A DNA stretch of 64,000 nt from Pelosinus sp. IPA-1 (GCF_030269905.1 NZ_BSVC01000009.1:1-64000); one strand, 5' to 3'. Counted from the stretch's first letter, positions 9,359 through 19,542 are shown. Notes: generated by a model from the sequence alone, not told the origin. Numbers and translations: made by a program.

Positions 9359-9753
9359 TAAGCCCCACCCACCCCTTCAAGATAATATTGCACTAAATAA
9401 GCCGCCGCTGACCCTTCTTCTAATTTAAATTCAAGTTATGTCCCCTAACAAAATATCAATCGTTACGCGAAAACATAAGAAAAATTGATCATTTTGTACA
9501 ACAGAGAAAAGTCGTTCAGTTTGTTTGTATCCTGTACGCAGCAAAAAAATTAGAGATAAGTACAGTCTTAAATAGATATAACATCAAATCCATAACGTAC
9601 AGCCAAATCCACTATTCCATCAGTAGATGTTGAGTGAATGGCTATTTAGGACAAATAAGATAAATCGTATTTCAAGACTAGACAAAGTTTCCTCAAACTG
9701 TTGCCCTGCATTTAAAGTTGACATTACTACAGAACATCATATGTCGTTAACAG
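9359..9753 (-). other. Non-coding gap with possible decayed gene fragments
   Basis: No intact gene is visible. On the minus strand short open pieces read like protein but are separated by stops and frame changes: one ending in DLAVRYGFDVISI near 9573-9615, and one ending in EGSAAAYLVQYYLEGVGGA just before 9358. They may be the worn remains of a glycan gene lost between the acyltransferases and the glycosyltransferase. I see no clear terminator or sigma-A promoter here. Confidence 0.3.
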
Positions 9754-10746
9754 TCATTTACCTTTCAAGATTAGCTTTCGCCATTTCTCCATGTATATGT
9801 ACGGATTATTAACAGGTGTTAGCATGTTTTCAAGCTCATACTCGGATATTTTTATTATCTTCTTTACTTCCCTTCTTTTTGACAACAAAGCAGGAATTTC
9901 CTTTAAAAAATCCCAGTTTGCTCGTAAATATGGCATTAGCTTTTTATGCTTACATACAAAGTATAAGATTGAACCAAGCTCTTGCACTAAATGCCAGATA
10001 AAATACTTTACAATTATTTTTACTGGCATATTTTTAAATAAAACATACCGCGCATTCCTTACTGAGTAGTAAACCGCCATGTCGCTCATATGACCTATAC
10101 TAGACCTCACCTTGTGTAGTACAACTGCACCCGGTACAAATAGACATTTCCAGCCAGCTAATTGTGCTCTGAAATTGAAATCTGTATCTTCATGGATTAA
10201 GAAAAAATCATTATCAAGAAAACCAATTTCATTTATCAACGATCGTCTAATCAGCATTGCACCACCACAGGCTCCAAATACCAATTCCTCCTTTTGGAAT
10301 TGATTAGAATGTAAACCATCCCCTCGTTTGTATCCTTTACCAGTCGTCGTACATCCATCTCCTGCACTATCAATCATTCCATTATCATATACAACTAACT
10401 TAGAAGCACAAATACCAATCTCCATATCTCGCTCCATTGCTTCACATAAGTTTTCAAGCCAATTCGGATAAACCTCCGTATCTGGGTTCAGAAGACAAAT
10501 GTATTTCCCTGTTGCATGCATTAAACCTTCAATATTACCACCTGTGAAACCCAAATTAGATTCCAATTTAATTAATTTCACCCACGGAAATTGTCTGATT
10601 TTTAATAATGAATCATCTGTAGATGCATTGTCTACAATAAGCACTTCAAAATCAGTGTCCGTTTGTTTTTTTAGCGACTCTAAACACTGGGTAATTACCT
10701 TTGAACCATTGTAATTAACAATTATAATAGAAGTCCTTTTCAACAT
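9754..10746 (-). CDS. GT2 glycosyltransferase (rhamnosyltransferase-like)
   Basis: 330-aa GT-A enzyme of family GT2, similar in layout to WbbL-type rhamnosyltransferases. IIIVNYNGS is at residues 7-15, VDNASTDDS at 38-46, SNLGFTGGNIEG near 63-74 and the DxD-equivalent NPDTEV at 87-92. It also has the typical acceptor region FGACGGAMLIRRS. No membrane segment is evident. dTDP-rhamnose genes lie upstream in the same cluster, so rhamnosyl transfer onto the lipid-linked O-chain is plausible but not proven. Confidence 0.85.
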   Translation of the reverse strand: MLKRTSIIIVNYNGSKVITQCLESLKKQTDTDFEVLIVDNASTDDSLLKIRQFPWVKLIKLESNLGFTGGNIEGLMHATGKYICLLNPDTEVYPNWLENLCEAMERDMEIGICASKLVVYDNGMIDSAGDGCTTTGKGYKRGDGLHSNQFQKEELVFGACGGAMLIRRSLINEIGFLDNDFFLIHEDTDFNFRAQLAGWKCLFVPGAVVLHKVRSSIGHMSDMAVYYSVRNARYVLFKNMPVKIIVKYFIWHLVQELGSILYFVCKHKKLMPYLRANWDFLKEIPALLSKRREVKKIIKISEYELENMLTPVNNPYIYMEKWRKLILKGK

Positions 10747-10815
10747 CCAACAACTCTCCTAACAAATAACCGAGGATTTACATTTTTTTATCTCATTCAA
10801 ACCAAATCTATGCCC

Positions 10816-12852
10816 TTATTTTTTTTGAAGCAATTGATTAAAATAACTAGCAAATCCTTGAGTCTTAACTTGCCAATCCCATTTTTTTATTTGGCGTAAA
10901 TTTTCACCGGAAAGTTCTCGAAAAAGTTGTGGTTGTTGTATTAATTTACGTATTGCTTGCTTTAAACACTCAACCGAACGTTCTTTTAATATAAACTCAG
11001 ATTGTGCTAATCCGAAAGCCTGCGGAACAATTCCGACATCAGTCGATATAACAGGAACACCACATGCCATTGCTTCCAAAACAGGATTCGGCGTTCCTTC
11101 TATTTTCGAAGTACATATGTAGACATCAAGTTCAGAATAGTAATTTACCATTTCATGATGTGGAATCATCCGTTCAGCCCTATCTGCAAAGTAAGCCTTA
11201 ATCGGTAAACCTTCCGCGTACAATTCCTCTAAAGCAGGTTTTAAAATAGTATGAACACCTTTAAAGTCTTCTAATTCCGATGCCCATTGACTGTTCCCAG
11301 ACCAACCAATTACGATTTTTCGCTCCTCAATATGATTAAATCGTTCTAATTTGACTGGTTTAAATAAAGTAAGATCTACACCATCTTCCAATACTGCCAT
11401 AGGCTTCGGATAAGCTTCTATGTTACCGTAAATATCCTTTAATCGCTGTGATGAGACATAATATCCAGTAATTAAGTTTTGAAACAACGGAGTCCTTTCT
11501 GCTACATCATTTTTTTCAAGAAGCAAATGATCATAAACAGCTGTAGAAAAAATTCTCGGTTTAATAATTTCTTCTTTATATTTATTGTAGTTTACCCCCA
11601 TTGCCTCCACATAAGATTGATAATAAGGGGCGTTAATTAAGGTAAGATGCTCTCGCCAAAAAAAATGAACGATATCGCAGTCCCTTACCATTAATAGCAA
11701 TTGCACAATATTATCCACAACAGTCATGGGGATAATCACAAAATCAAACTGATCCCCAAGATAGCGTTGCAGTTGGCGACTTATATTCCCAAAAGCCCAA
11801 TTATCAACATCTACGATTAAAGCTATTTTAGGGCGCTTCCTTGTTGTACAACTATCTGTCGATTGATTTTTTACAATATAACTCTCATCAGTGGCAATGC
11901 CCATTTGTCGTTGACGATCCTTTAACCACTCACTCACACACTCATTCCAAACCTTCATTCCATGCTTTTTCTCAAAATATTGTGCTGATTGTTTAATAAT
12001 CTCATATGAAAAACGTTTTTTCTCATAATCTTGATCTTGGCTCGACGACGGCTCAGCGTGGGCATGAACGAGCGCCATGACACCAGTATTTCCTATTTTC
12101 ATACCAAGTTGAAAAAGGCGAATTGAAAAATCGAGATCCTCAAAACCAATGAACATCCCCTCATCAAATCCGCCAATATTTAGAAATGTTTCTTTTCGTA
12201 CAACGGAAGCTCCACCAAATAAGAAAGTAGACAGAAATGCATCAATAATAAACCCATCATGAGATCCTTGAACATATGCCGAGCCAGCTCCAATATGAGT
12301 GTCTCCATTGTCAAGACAGGTATATAAATGACCTCCTTTAGCAAATATCTTCTTACCATCTTTATCCAATAAGGGGAGATTAAAAAAATGACAACCTAGA
12401 TTGCCAATGTCTTTCTGCATGATCTTTAATGGATTTTCTACAAAATAGATATCATTATCCAAAAACATGATCCACTCTGTTTTTACGTGAGGAATTGTAC
12501 GATTGCGACCTCCCGCTACGCCAAAATTAGATCCTAATTTAATAATTCTACATGCATATGACATTTCTAAACATACTTTCTCTAAGCGTTCTATTTCGCT
12601 TAACTCTGAGCCGTTGTCAATGATTAATACTTCTCCAGCGAAATTATTTATTTTCTCAGCTATAGACAATAATAAGCGAATCGACAGGCTTGACCTATTA
12701 AGGGATAGAAAAGAAATAGTTAGATTTTCACCATTCCTTCCAATATTAGGTCCCCTATCTAAATGAGCATCACACTGCAATAGATTATGATGCTCTCCCC
12801 AGAGATATTGTGTTGAGCGAATCCCTTCCATTATTTTTTCTTTTTCGTGCAT
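10816..12852 (-). CDS. Two-domain glycosyltransferase (GT2 + GT4)
   Basis: 678-aa protein with two catalytic domains. Residues about 45-290 form a GT2 domain (IIDNGS near 77, metal-binding DND at 132-134, then a FGGASVVRK acceptor loop). Residues about 340-678 form a GT-B/GT4 domain with the nucleotide-sugar signature EGTPNPVLEAMACGVPVIS starting at 585. Fusions of this kind often add two successive sugars to a repeat unit. I start at ATG 12852, eight bases after GGGAG, not at the overlapping TTG 12855. It lies 32 bases after the methyltransferase gene. Confidence 0.87.
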   Translation of the reverse strand: MHEKEKIMEGIRSTQYLWGEHHNLLQCDAHLDRGPNIGRNGENLTISFLSLNRSSLSIRLLLSIAEKINNFAGEVLIIDNGSELSEIERLEKVCLEMSYACRIIKLGSNFGVAGGRNRTIPHVKTEWIMFLDNDIYFVENPLKIMQKDIGNLGCHFFNLPLLDKDGKKIFAKGGHLYTCLDNGDTHIGAGSAYVQGSHDGFIIDAFLSTFLFGGASVVRKETFLNIGGFDEGMFIGFEDLDFSIRLFQLGMKIGNTGVMALVHAHAEPSSSQDQDYEKKRFSYEIIKQSAQYFEKKHGMKVWNECVSEWLKDRQRQMGIATDESYIVKNQSTDSCTTRKRPKIALIVDVDNWAFGNISRQLQRYLGDQFDFVIIPMTVVDNIVQLLLMVRDCDIVHFFWREHLTLINAPYYQSYVEAMGVNYNKYKEEIIKPRIFSTAVYDHLLLEKNDVAERTPLFQNLITGYYVSSQRLKDIYGNIEAYPKPMAVLEDGVDLTLFKPVKLERFNHIEERKIVIGWSGNSQWASELEDFKGVHTILKPALEELYAEGLPIKAYFADRAERMIPHHEMVNYYSELDVYICTSKIEGTPNPVLEAMACGVPVISTDVGIVPQAFGLAQSEFILKERSVECLKQAIRKLIQQPQLFRELSGENLRQIKKWDWQVKTQGFASYFNQLLQKK

Positions 12853-12884
12853 CAATGATTCTCCCTCTAATGTTTAATACCCTA

Positions 12885-13931
12885 TTAAATTTTATTATAA
12901 ACCTTTTTCACTAACACTCTTGCCAAGTGTATTATTCTTTCAATGGTCTTCATTTGCAGTAAGTGCCTCACATGCTGAAGCTGTTCCCGAATATAATCGT
13001 TCTCTGCTTTAATTGCTGCTAACTTTAAACTAATGTGCCGAAGCTCTGTATCTTTGTCAAGTAATAATTGACCATTTTTCAGTTCTAACTCCTTAATCTC
13101 TTGATTTGCTTTCCAAGCACCATCTTTAGATAAAATAGCTTCTTTTCGAAGAACTTCCAAATCTTCATTATCCATAGAATGTGGGTAAAATGCCACCGTT
13201 GCTTTAACTACATCTGATTTAGCACCCCACAATCCTACAAAATAACTTGCAACCGTAGAGCTAATAACACGATCAGTAGGTACAAACTCGGAAAATACAT
13301 TAGAATGAGCTTCTAACATCGCCAGTTGATTGGCATTTGAACGTCCCACCATTGGATCTTTCATATTAAAATTCACGAATCCAGCGATTGGCGTTCCTAT
13401 CATAAAAGCTTGAGCAGACCCTAAAACCATTTCAGCTATATTGCTAAACTCATCAAAAGTATATTTTCTAACATGGAAAGGATTGCTTTGATCTTCTTCT
13501 GGGAAATACCAATGGTCATTAGGGCAAGAAAGAATTATTATTCCACCAGGTTTAACTAAATGTTTTAAAGCCTGTAGAAATGGAACTGGATCAGTAAGAT
13601 GTTCAATGGTCTCCAACGAAATAATCACATCAAATGTTTCCGGAGGAAATAACTCATTTACAGTTTCTGCCGCATGACAATAAAATTTTACTTTATCATT
13701 TTTAAAATATCGGTTTGCAGCTTCTATCGCATCTGTAGAAATATCTACTCCCGCAACGAATTCTGCCCCCCAATTATGTGCCATTAAATATGAACCATAT
13801 CCTTGTCCACAAGCAACATCCAAAACTTTCTTTCCTTCACAAAATTGTTTGGCAAGTAAATATCTATTAATATGAATTGCAGCCTCTAAAGGCTGTAAAG
13901 ATTGATTTTCTTCAAAATCAAGTCGTTCCAT
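12885..13931 (-). CDS. SAM methyltransferase with C-terminal coiled coil
   Basis: 348-aa protein. The N-terminal 230 residues are a class I methyltransferase: motif I VLDVACGQGYG at 36-46, VAGVDIS after it, and VIISLETIEHL near 110. The C-terminal part (about 260-325) is heptad-rich and probably coiled coil. This design resembles O-antigen chain-terminating methyltransferases such as WbdD, in which a coiled coil acts as a molecular ruler and binds polymerising enzymes. With ABC-type export genes next door, a chain-capping role is an attractive inference, but there is no kinase domain here. The second ATG (13931) gives the better distance from the poly-G RBS. Confidence 0.8.
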   Translation of the reverse strand: MERLDFEENQSLQPLEAAIHINRYLLAKQFCEGKKVLDVACGQGYGSYLMAHNWGAEFVAGVDISTDAIEAANRYFKNDKVKFYCHAAETVNELFPPETFDVIISLETIEHLTDPVPFLQALKHLVKPGGIIILSCPNDHWYFPEEDQSNPFHVRKYTFDEFSNIAEMVLGSAQAFMIGTPIAGFVNFNMKDPMVGRSNANQLAMLEAHSNVFSEFVPTDRVISSTVASYFVGLWGAKSDVVKATVAFYPHSMDNEDLEVLRKEAILSKDGAWKANQEIKELELKNGQLLLDKDTELRHISLKLAAIKAENDYIREQLQHVRHLLQMKTIERIIHLARVLVKKVYNKI

Positions 13932-14064
13932 CATATGCCCCCCTATCTTTATAGCGTTTTATTTAAATTCACTTGTTTTTCAGCGTATAATTTTATAAAT
14001 TGGAAATTCATTAAATGAAGTCTTCAAATATTTCACTTTATGGTTTTATACCTAACTACATCAT

Positions 14065-15276
14065 TTAATTAGCACGACAAGCCATCACCTTTATCTTCCA
14101 CTTAATATTCCGCAAATATTTATATATTCGTGGGAAACGATGATCTAGAAATCTTTTAGCAATACTCGATACTTTATTTCCATTCATATTTTTTTGTTTT
14201 TCTGCCAACATATAAAAATCAAAAAAGAACTTAGACTTTTTTTCTAAAATTTCTCGTGTGCAGTTATCATTTTGTTGAATAATTTGAGCTACCGCTTTTT
14301 CAAACTCTAACGCCGAGTGAGACCAGTCCGGCCACTCTTTGGCCGTTTTAGAAGCCCCTTCTTTAAGATGATCCAACCTACTTCTGTCATTTTTCAAACT
14401 ATTAATAGCACATATTACCTGTTCTTCATCATCTTTATTTATAACGATACCATTAACTTCATTGCGAATATACTCATCATACCCTGTTACATTATATGTA
14501 ATAGAAGTTCCCCCACAATGGAACATTTCCAAAGGAGGTCCAAACATTCCCTCTACATAACTGAGTTTTACTATTACATCACAGGATCGATACACCTTTG
14601 GGGTTTGATGAATAGCTACACGAGAAAATACTCGATCCATTCCTGGATAAGATGTCAATGGGCTAGAAGTTAACAACCATACCTCATCTGCATCTGACTG
14701 CTTACAAAGTTGGATGGTTTTCTCTACATTCTTAAAAGGTACTCCCAAAGGCCCTTCCACTAATACCCTTAAACGTCCAGATTCGCGAGACGCATGTGCC
14801 GCACCTTCCTTATAGTAAATGTCTTTGCGTATACCATTTAAGACAAGATAAGATTCTTTATCATACTCGGATTTAAGATACTCCTGAATCCAGTGCGCCT
14901 CCGTTATAATTTTTAAAGGTAGCATATATGTTGCGTCCACTAGCTTTCGTAAAGCCTGTTCCTGTTCTGGATAAAACTTTGATTCAATAGATTGAACGAA
15001 GTATGCATAACTTTTCGCCTTTACCCTGTATAGCTCATAAACAGTTCTCCACCAAGTTGCAAATGCAATATCAAAGTTCATATCTTGGCACTGTGAAAAA
15101 GTAGTCCAGTTTAATTCTCTAGCTTCCGGATGCCAGTCTAAACTATTTTCACTAATAGGATGTTCTGTGATCATATATACTATAATGCCACGACGCTTCG
15201 CACGAATAACATGCTCAAAAATCACATATGTTCCACCACTAATATCTGGTGACCCAAGCAATACTGCCCATTTCAT
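14065..15276 (-). CDS. GT4-like glycosyltransferase (WsaF-type)
   Basis: 403-aa GT-B enzyme. Strand one carries WAVLLGSPDISGGTYV, a glycine-rich start typical of this fold; the C-terminal half holds EGMFGPPLEMFHCGGTSI, the GT4 donor-binding signature. The overall pattern recalls rhamnosyltransferases of the WsaF group, though I am not certain of that subfamily. ATG 15276 lies seven bases after AAGGAAG; a GTG at 15282 overlaps the previous stop and is too close to the RBS. It is almost fused to the HAD-domain gene upstream (stop at 15279), so the two are probably translationally coupled. Confidence 0.8.
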   Translation of the reverse strand: MKWAVLLGSPDISGGTYVIFEHVIRAKRRGIIVYMITEHPISENSLDWHPEARELNWTTFSQCQDMNFDIAFATWWRTVYELYRVKAKSYAYFVQSIESKFYPEQEQALRKLVDATYMLPLKIITEAHWIQEYLKSEYDKESYLVLNGIRKDIYYKEGAAHASRESGRLRVLVEGPLGVPFKNVEKTIQLCKQSDADEVWLLTSSPLTSYPGMDRVFSRVAIHQTPKVYRSCDVIVKLSYVEGMFGPPLEMFHCGGTSITYNVTGYDEYIRNEVNGIVINKDDEEQVICAINSLKNDRSRLDHLKEGASKTAKEWPDWSHSALEFEKAVAQIIQQNDNCTREILEKKSKFFFDFYMLAEKQKNMNGNKVSSIAKRFLDHRFPRIYKYLRNIKWKIKVMACRAN

Positions 15277-15278
15277 TG

Positions 15279-17309
15279 TCACACTTCCTTAAAAGTTTTA
15301 AGATATCGATAAACACCATACAGTTTTGAAAAGACTCCAAGCCCCTCATTTCTTAATGTTAGCGGTCCCCAGAAACCTTTAGATAAAACTTTCCTAGGAT
15401 TTCGTAAGAATATCATAAAATTTGTTAATTGCTCCATAAATTTAATCTTTTGGGTTCGATTAAAGTTGGAAAACTCGTAAAGTCCAAAATTTTCAAAATG
15501 ATACAAGCTTTCAAAAAAACAAAGCTGCTGTTCATTAGGAAACAAAACCATTTTAGCATGATTTTTAGCGAAAAACCTTTCCAAATCGGCATAATTATAA
15601 TGGGTACGATTCATTACCTCTGCAATAGCAACAAATAATTTAGTTAGTTGAATTTGCATTGGCCTAACAACATTTTCATACAATTCGCGCTCAAGAGGTT
15701 CTTGCTCCACAACAACCTGGATACTTTCGTTATTTTCTTGCACATAACGAGCAGCACTTCCATGACTAGCACCTAAAATAACTTCAAACAGAGCTCGATT
15801 TTCATTATAAGCATCAAAAAATATACTTTTGGTAGGTATTCGAGAAAATAATAACCCTTGTTTATGACTATTGTCATGAGATGCCCCATGCTCTACTAGC
15901 CCAAGGTAATGGCCATAAACAGAGATGTCCTCCATTATCACACTAATATGATCTTGAATAGTACCTTTCCACCCCACATCAATTAAGTGAAGTCCTTCCT
16001 CTTCGAGATTAACTCCAAAAGAATTTATATATTGAATAAAGTTATTGTATTGTTCATTTCGATTGTGTTCGTAAATCATCGCAAATGTTTTATTCCCAAG
16101 TAATTTGGCAAATACATTATCTGTAGGTAAATCATTTAATTTCAGACTACAATTAAAATCAAGTTCTATAGACACTTCTTGAATTTGATTCTCACTAAAA
16201 TTTAAATTTAATAAAAACTCGTTAATAGATATATTTCTATATTGACGAAAAAGAGTATCAAATTTTTCATCAGATAGTTTTTGAAGTGAAGGCAAAAAGG
16301 TTGCTTTGCGGGAAACTAATAAATAATGAGCATTTATGGGCTGCACGTTATGAATAGTTTGATATAAATCAAATAACTCCCTTAAATACTCGCCTTCCCT
16401 TGATAGAAAAAATACATTTTTAACTTTTCCCTGATTAAAGTTTCTATAAAGACATTCAATAAAAGCATACAAGCTTAAAGCGATTTGCCCAAAGGGTAAC
16501 TTTGTTTCGTCAAGGAATTTTTGAGTAATGACTTCAATCTTTCTTTCGATAGCTTTAGTACTTAACGACTCCTTCATATGTTTATGATAAAACGCTCTTG
16601 TTACATCCCGCTCTATTAAATATGCATGACCTTTCTTGCTACGCGGAATCTTATAATCAGAATGCTCATTATCCCCCACCATCAAAACACTTTCAAAAGG
16701 AACATTCATCTCAGAAATAACTTTATCGTATAAGCGTCCAGTTCTCTTTGTTAACAAATACTCACTTGAAACAAAAATATCCGTAAAAAAATGAGCTATT
16801 CCATGCCGTTGAAACAACTCCATGAGCATTCTTCTAGGAAGGTAAAAATCAGACAAACAATATATAGGAATTTTCCGTTCTTTGAGAAAGGAGGCAAAAA
16901 CCAAAAAATCTTCATCTATCTTCTGAACACACTTTTCAACATCTAATTCTGCTTCTTCACATATTTGCATAAATAGTTCATAAGGAGTACCCTTCATACC
17001 ATATTTTTCATCTCTTGTTATCTCAGTAAAAAATTGTTTACAGAAATCCTCAAAGTTAAATTCCAGATCCAAGCCTCTTTTTCTATTCTCCTCACAGATT
17101 TCCACTTCAACTCGATTTCTAATAGCATATAACTGTTCAGGGGAAGCTTTAATTCCCAGTGCCATATGTATTTTTTTTGCCCATAACTTTTTCACATATT
17201 CTGGATGAACATCTCTTAAAAAAATCGTGTCAAATATGTCAAAAAAAACAATTTTAATATTACTTTTATTTTGCTCGAAGAACTCAATTGCTTGTTTCAA
17301 GCATTTCAC
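15279..17309 (-). CDS. Large protein with N-terminal HAD domain, glycan cluster
   Basis: 676 aa. The first 240 residues form a HAD-superfamily fold: nucleophile motif FFDIFDT (D24, D27), a small-residue motif at CLSD (S153) and the acidic motif VGDNEHSD (212-218). The remaining 430 residues match no family I can name with confidence; they contain LSREGEYLRELF and LIDVGWKGTIQDH, both of which recur in similar large HAD proteins of polysaccharide clusters. Probable role is phosphoryl or sugar-phosphate chemistry during chain synthesis, but this is unproven. Located between the Wzt gene and a GT4 gene. Confidence 0.7.
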   Translation of the reverse strand: MKCLKQAIEFFEQNKSNIKIVFFDIFDTIFLRDVHPEYVKKLWAKKIHMALGIKASPEQLYAIRNRVEVEICEENRKRGLDLEFNFEDFCKQFFTEITRDEKYGMKGTPYELFMQICEEAELDVEKCVQKIDEDFLVFASFLKERKIPIYCLSDFYLPRRMLMELFQRHGIAHFFTDIFVSSEYLLTKRTGRLYDKVISEMNVPFESVLMVGDNEHSDYKIPRSKKGHAYLIERDVTRAFYHKHMKESLSTKAIERKIEVITQKFLDETKLPFGQIALSLYAFIECLYRNFNQGKVKNVFFLSREGEYLRELFDLYQTIHNVQPINAHYLLVSRKATFLPSLQKLSDEKFDTLFRQYRNISINEFLLNLNFSENQIQEVSIELDFNCSLKLNDLPTDNVFAKLLGNKTFAMIYEHNRNEQYNNFIQYINSFGVNLEEEGLHLIDVGWKGTIQDHISVIMEDISVYGHYLGLVEHGASHDNSHKQGLLFSRIPTKSIFFDAYNENRALFEVILGASHGSAARYVQENNESIQVVVEQEPLERELYENVVRPMQIQLTKLFVAIAEVMNRTHYNYADLERFFAKNHAKMVLFPNEQQLCFFESLYHFENFGLYEFSNFNRTQKIKFMEQLTNFMIFLRNPRKVLSKGFWGPLTLRNEGLGVFSKLYGVYRYLKTFKEV

Positions 17310-17342
17310 TTCCTAACCTTAAGAACATCCCAATAAAACAAC

Positions 17343-18647
17343 TTATTCCTTTATTATCCATGAGCGTTCTAAGTTAATTAATCCAACCGCCTCAAATCTA
17401 TCTACTACTCTAAATTCACATACAGGTACCGCCTCAGCATATACGCCAAGTCCCCGGTCATCATTCACTGCAACTCTACATTTATAATGACCAGAAAGTA
17501 ACCGAACCTTTGGAAAATAGACAGTAACAGTCCCGTTTTTGTTAGGCTCGAAAGGCTCAAGACCATCCATCAAAGTCGTAGTTCCACAAACATAAAAACC
17601 ATTATGTCGATATATATTGAATACAAATGAAATCTTCGTATCAATCTGCCCAATTACTTTATACGAAAATCTCAAGTACATATCTTGCCCACTAACAACT
17701 TGGTTAATTTCTTTGCTATCTTTGTCTAGCAGATGAACTTCTTCTATAATGACGTCTGGAGTATCTCCAATAGTCTGGGGACTATCAACATATTCTCGTT
17801 CTAAGTTTATATTTTCTTCTTCTTCCCGCACTTCAGAACAAGACGTTTCCCCCTTTTGACTCTCTATTGCCTCCACTTCTTCTTTAGGATTATTATTCTC
17901 TATTGTTTCTGTTTGTTCTAATTCATAGACATATTTATCAACTACTTCAGCACTTGAACCAAATAATATTTTCTCGCCATTTTTGAGATAGAGAGCCCTT
18001 TGACAAATATTTCGAACTGCGTATGTTTCATGTGATACAAATAGAATAGAACATCCATTATCCCTCAATTTATAAAAAGCATTGAGGCACTTCTTTTGAA
18101 ATTGAGCATCCCCAACCGATAATGCTTCATCTACGATAAAAACATCTGGTTGAACATTTATTGCAACTGCAAATGCTAAACGTACAAACATGCCACTTGA
18201 ATAACTTTTTACCGGTTGGTATACAAAATCCCCTATGTCAGCAAATGCAAGTATATCATCTATTCTTTCATCCATTTCTTCCTTAGAGAATCCGTTAATA
18301 GTACCACTAAAATATACATTATCGATTCCTGATAATTCTTGGTTGAATCCAGTTCCCAATTCCAATAATGCCGATATTCTACCATTTACGGTTACATTTC
18401 CATAAGTAGGAGTTAACACTCCAGTAATGATTTTTAACAAGGTAGACTTTCCGGAACCATTTCTTCCTATGATTCCAACTGTCTCTCCTTTTTTCACTTC
18501 CATACTAACATTATTCAAAGCATAAAAATCCCGCGAATATCTTTTGTTAAATGGATGAATTGATTCCTTTAATCTATCCTTTGGAGAGTTATATAGTTTA
18601 TATATTTTCGATATATTTTCTACTTTAATGGCTACATCTTTATCCAT
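17343..18647 (-). CDS. wzt: ABC exporter ATPase of O-antigen/teichoic type (Wzt)
   Basis: 434 aa. The ATPase domain (about 1-245) has Walker A GRNGSGKST at 61-69, signature YSSGM at 149-153 and Walker B VFIVDEALSVGD at 169-180. An acidic, low-complexity linker (about 245-285) leads to a C-terminal beta-rich domain (about 295-434) of the Wzt_C type, which in O9a-like systems binds the modified end of the glycan. It pairs with the permease gene 82 bases upstream. The presence of Wzt_C argues that the exported chain carries a recognisable cap, for which the coiled-coil methyltransferase at 12885-13931 is a candidate. Confidence 0.92.
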   Translation of the reverse strand: MDKDVAIKVENISKIYKLYNSPKDRLKESIHPFNKRYSRDFYALNNVSMEVKKGETVGIIGRNGSGKSTLLKIITGVLTPTYGNVTVNGRISALLELGTGFNQELSGIDNVYFSGTINGFSKEEMDERIDDILAFADIGDFVYQPVKSYSSGMFVRLAFAVAINVQPDVFIVDEALSVGDAQFQKKCLNAFYKLRDNGCSILFVSHETYAVRNICQRALYLKNGEKILFGSSAEVVDKYVYELEQTETIENNNPKEEVEAIESQKGETSCSEVREEEENINLEREYVDSPQTIGDTPDVIIEEVHLLDKDSKEINQVVSGQDMYLRFSYKVIGQIDTKISFVFNIYRHNGFYVCGTTTLMDGLEPFEPNKNGTVTVYFPKVRLLSGHYKCRVAVNDDRGLGVYAEAVPVCEFRVVDRFEAVGLINLERSWIIKE

Positions 18648-18729
18648 AATAAATCCTTCACTTTCAGTTGATTTAAGATTACTTTTGAACAGCTATTCGT
18701 TCCAATACAATAAGAAGGGTGATATTACT

Positions 18730-19542
18730 TTATATAACATCTGCAAAATGAGGCCTTGTTTTTCTAAAAACAATCGCGCCTATAGAAAAAATCAATAACG
18801 TCACAATCCAAAAGTATCCCGTCAAATATATATCTTCCCAAAACCATTTATGATAAATAAATGTATTCCGATACCCCTCTACAATATAGTAAAAAGGATT
18901 TAATTTTAAATATGTCTGATACTGAATTGGAACGATTTTTGCAGCCCAGAATATTGGCGTTATCCAAAATCCAAATTGTAATAGCATTGCTACTAGTTGC
19001 CCTATGTCACGTAAAAAAATCACTAATGATGCCGTTGTCCAAGAAATTCCCAAGACAAGAACGATTGTCGCAAATAAATAATATATGACTTGAAGGTTGT
19101 ATATGTTTGGGATAAAACCATAAATAAAAAACATTATAAATAAAAAACATATGAAAAACATATGAATATATAATGCCGACATAATTTTGGTAACAGGTAG
19201 AATGCTTACTCTAAATGAAACTTTCTTCACTAAATAAGCATTATCTATTATCGAATTAGTCGCATTTGAAATGCTATCCGAAATAAAAAACCAGGGTAGT
19301 ATACCCGACATTAGCCAAAGGATAAATGGAAAATTATCAACAGGCATAGACTTAAAGCCAACTTCAAATACAAACCAAAATATTAGTATTGTTACTGTTG
19401 GTTGTAAAAACGCCCAAACCATACCAAGATAGGATCCCAAATACCTAGCCTGAATATCTCTTTTCGTTAGCTCAAGGATTAGTCTTCTACTCGCTAATAT
19501 AGCTCTTAAGAAATTATAGAATTGCTTAATATAGCCCATCAT
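18730..19542 (-). CDS. wzm: ABC exporter permease of O-antigen type (Wzm)
   Basis: 270 aa, six predicted membrane helices, ABC-2 type permease. The coupling segment ELTKRDIQARYLGSYLG near the N-terminus is typical of Wzm/TagG/KpsM-type proteins. I prefer the ATG at 19542 (GGAAG seven bases upstream); an ATG at 19572 would add ten residues with a poorer RBS. With Wzt it would move undecaprenyl-diphosphate-linked glycan to the periplasmic side. Confidence 0.9.
   Translation of the reverse strand: MMGYIKQFYNFLRAILASRRLILELTKRDIQARYLGSYLGMVWAFLQPTVTILIFWFVFEVGFKSMPVDNFPFILWLMSGILPWFFISDSISNATNSIIDNAYLVKKVSFRVSILPVTKIMSALYIHMFFICFLFIMFFIYGFIPNIYNLQVIYYLFATIVLVLGISWTTASLVIFLRDIGQLVAMLLQFGFWITPIFWAAKIVPIQYQTYLKLNPFYYIVEGYRNTFIYHKWFWEDIYLTGYFWIVTLLIFSIGAIVFRKTRPHFADVI

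Noticed and set aside
9627-9812. Plus-strand frame in the 9.4-9.8 kb gap
   Set aside because: No RBS, no recognisable protein, and it overlaps the end of the GT2 gene.
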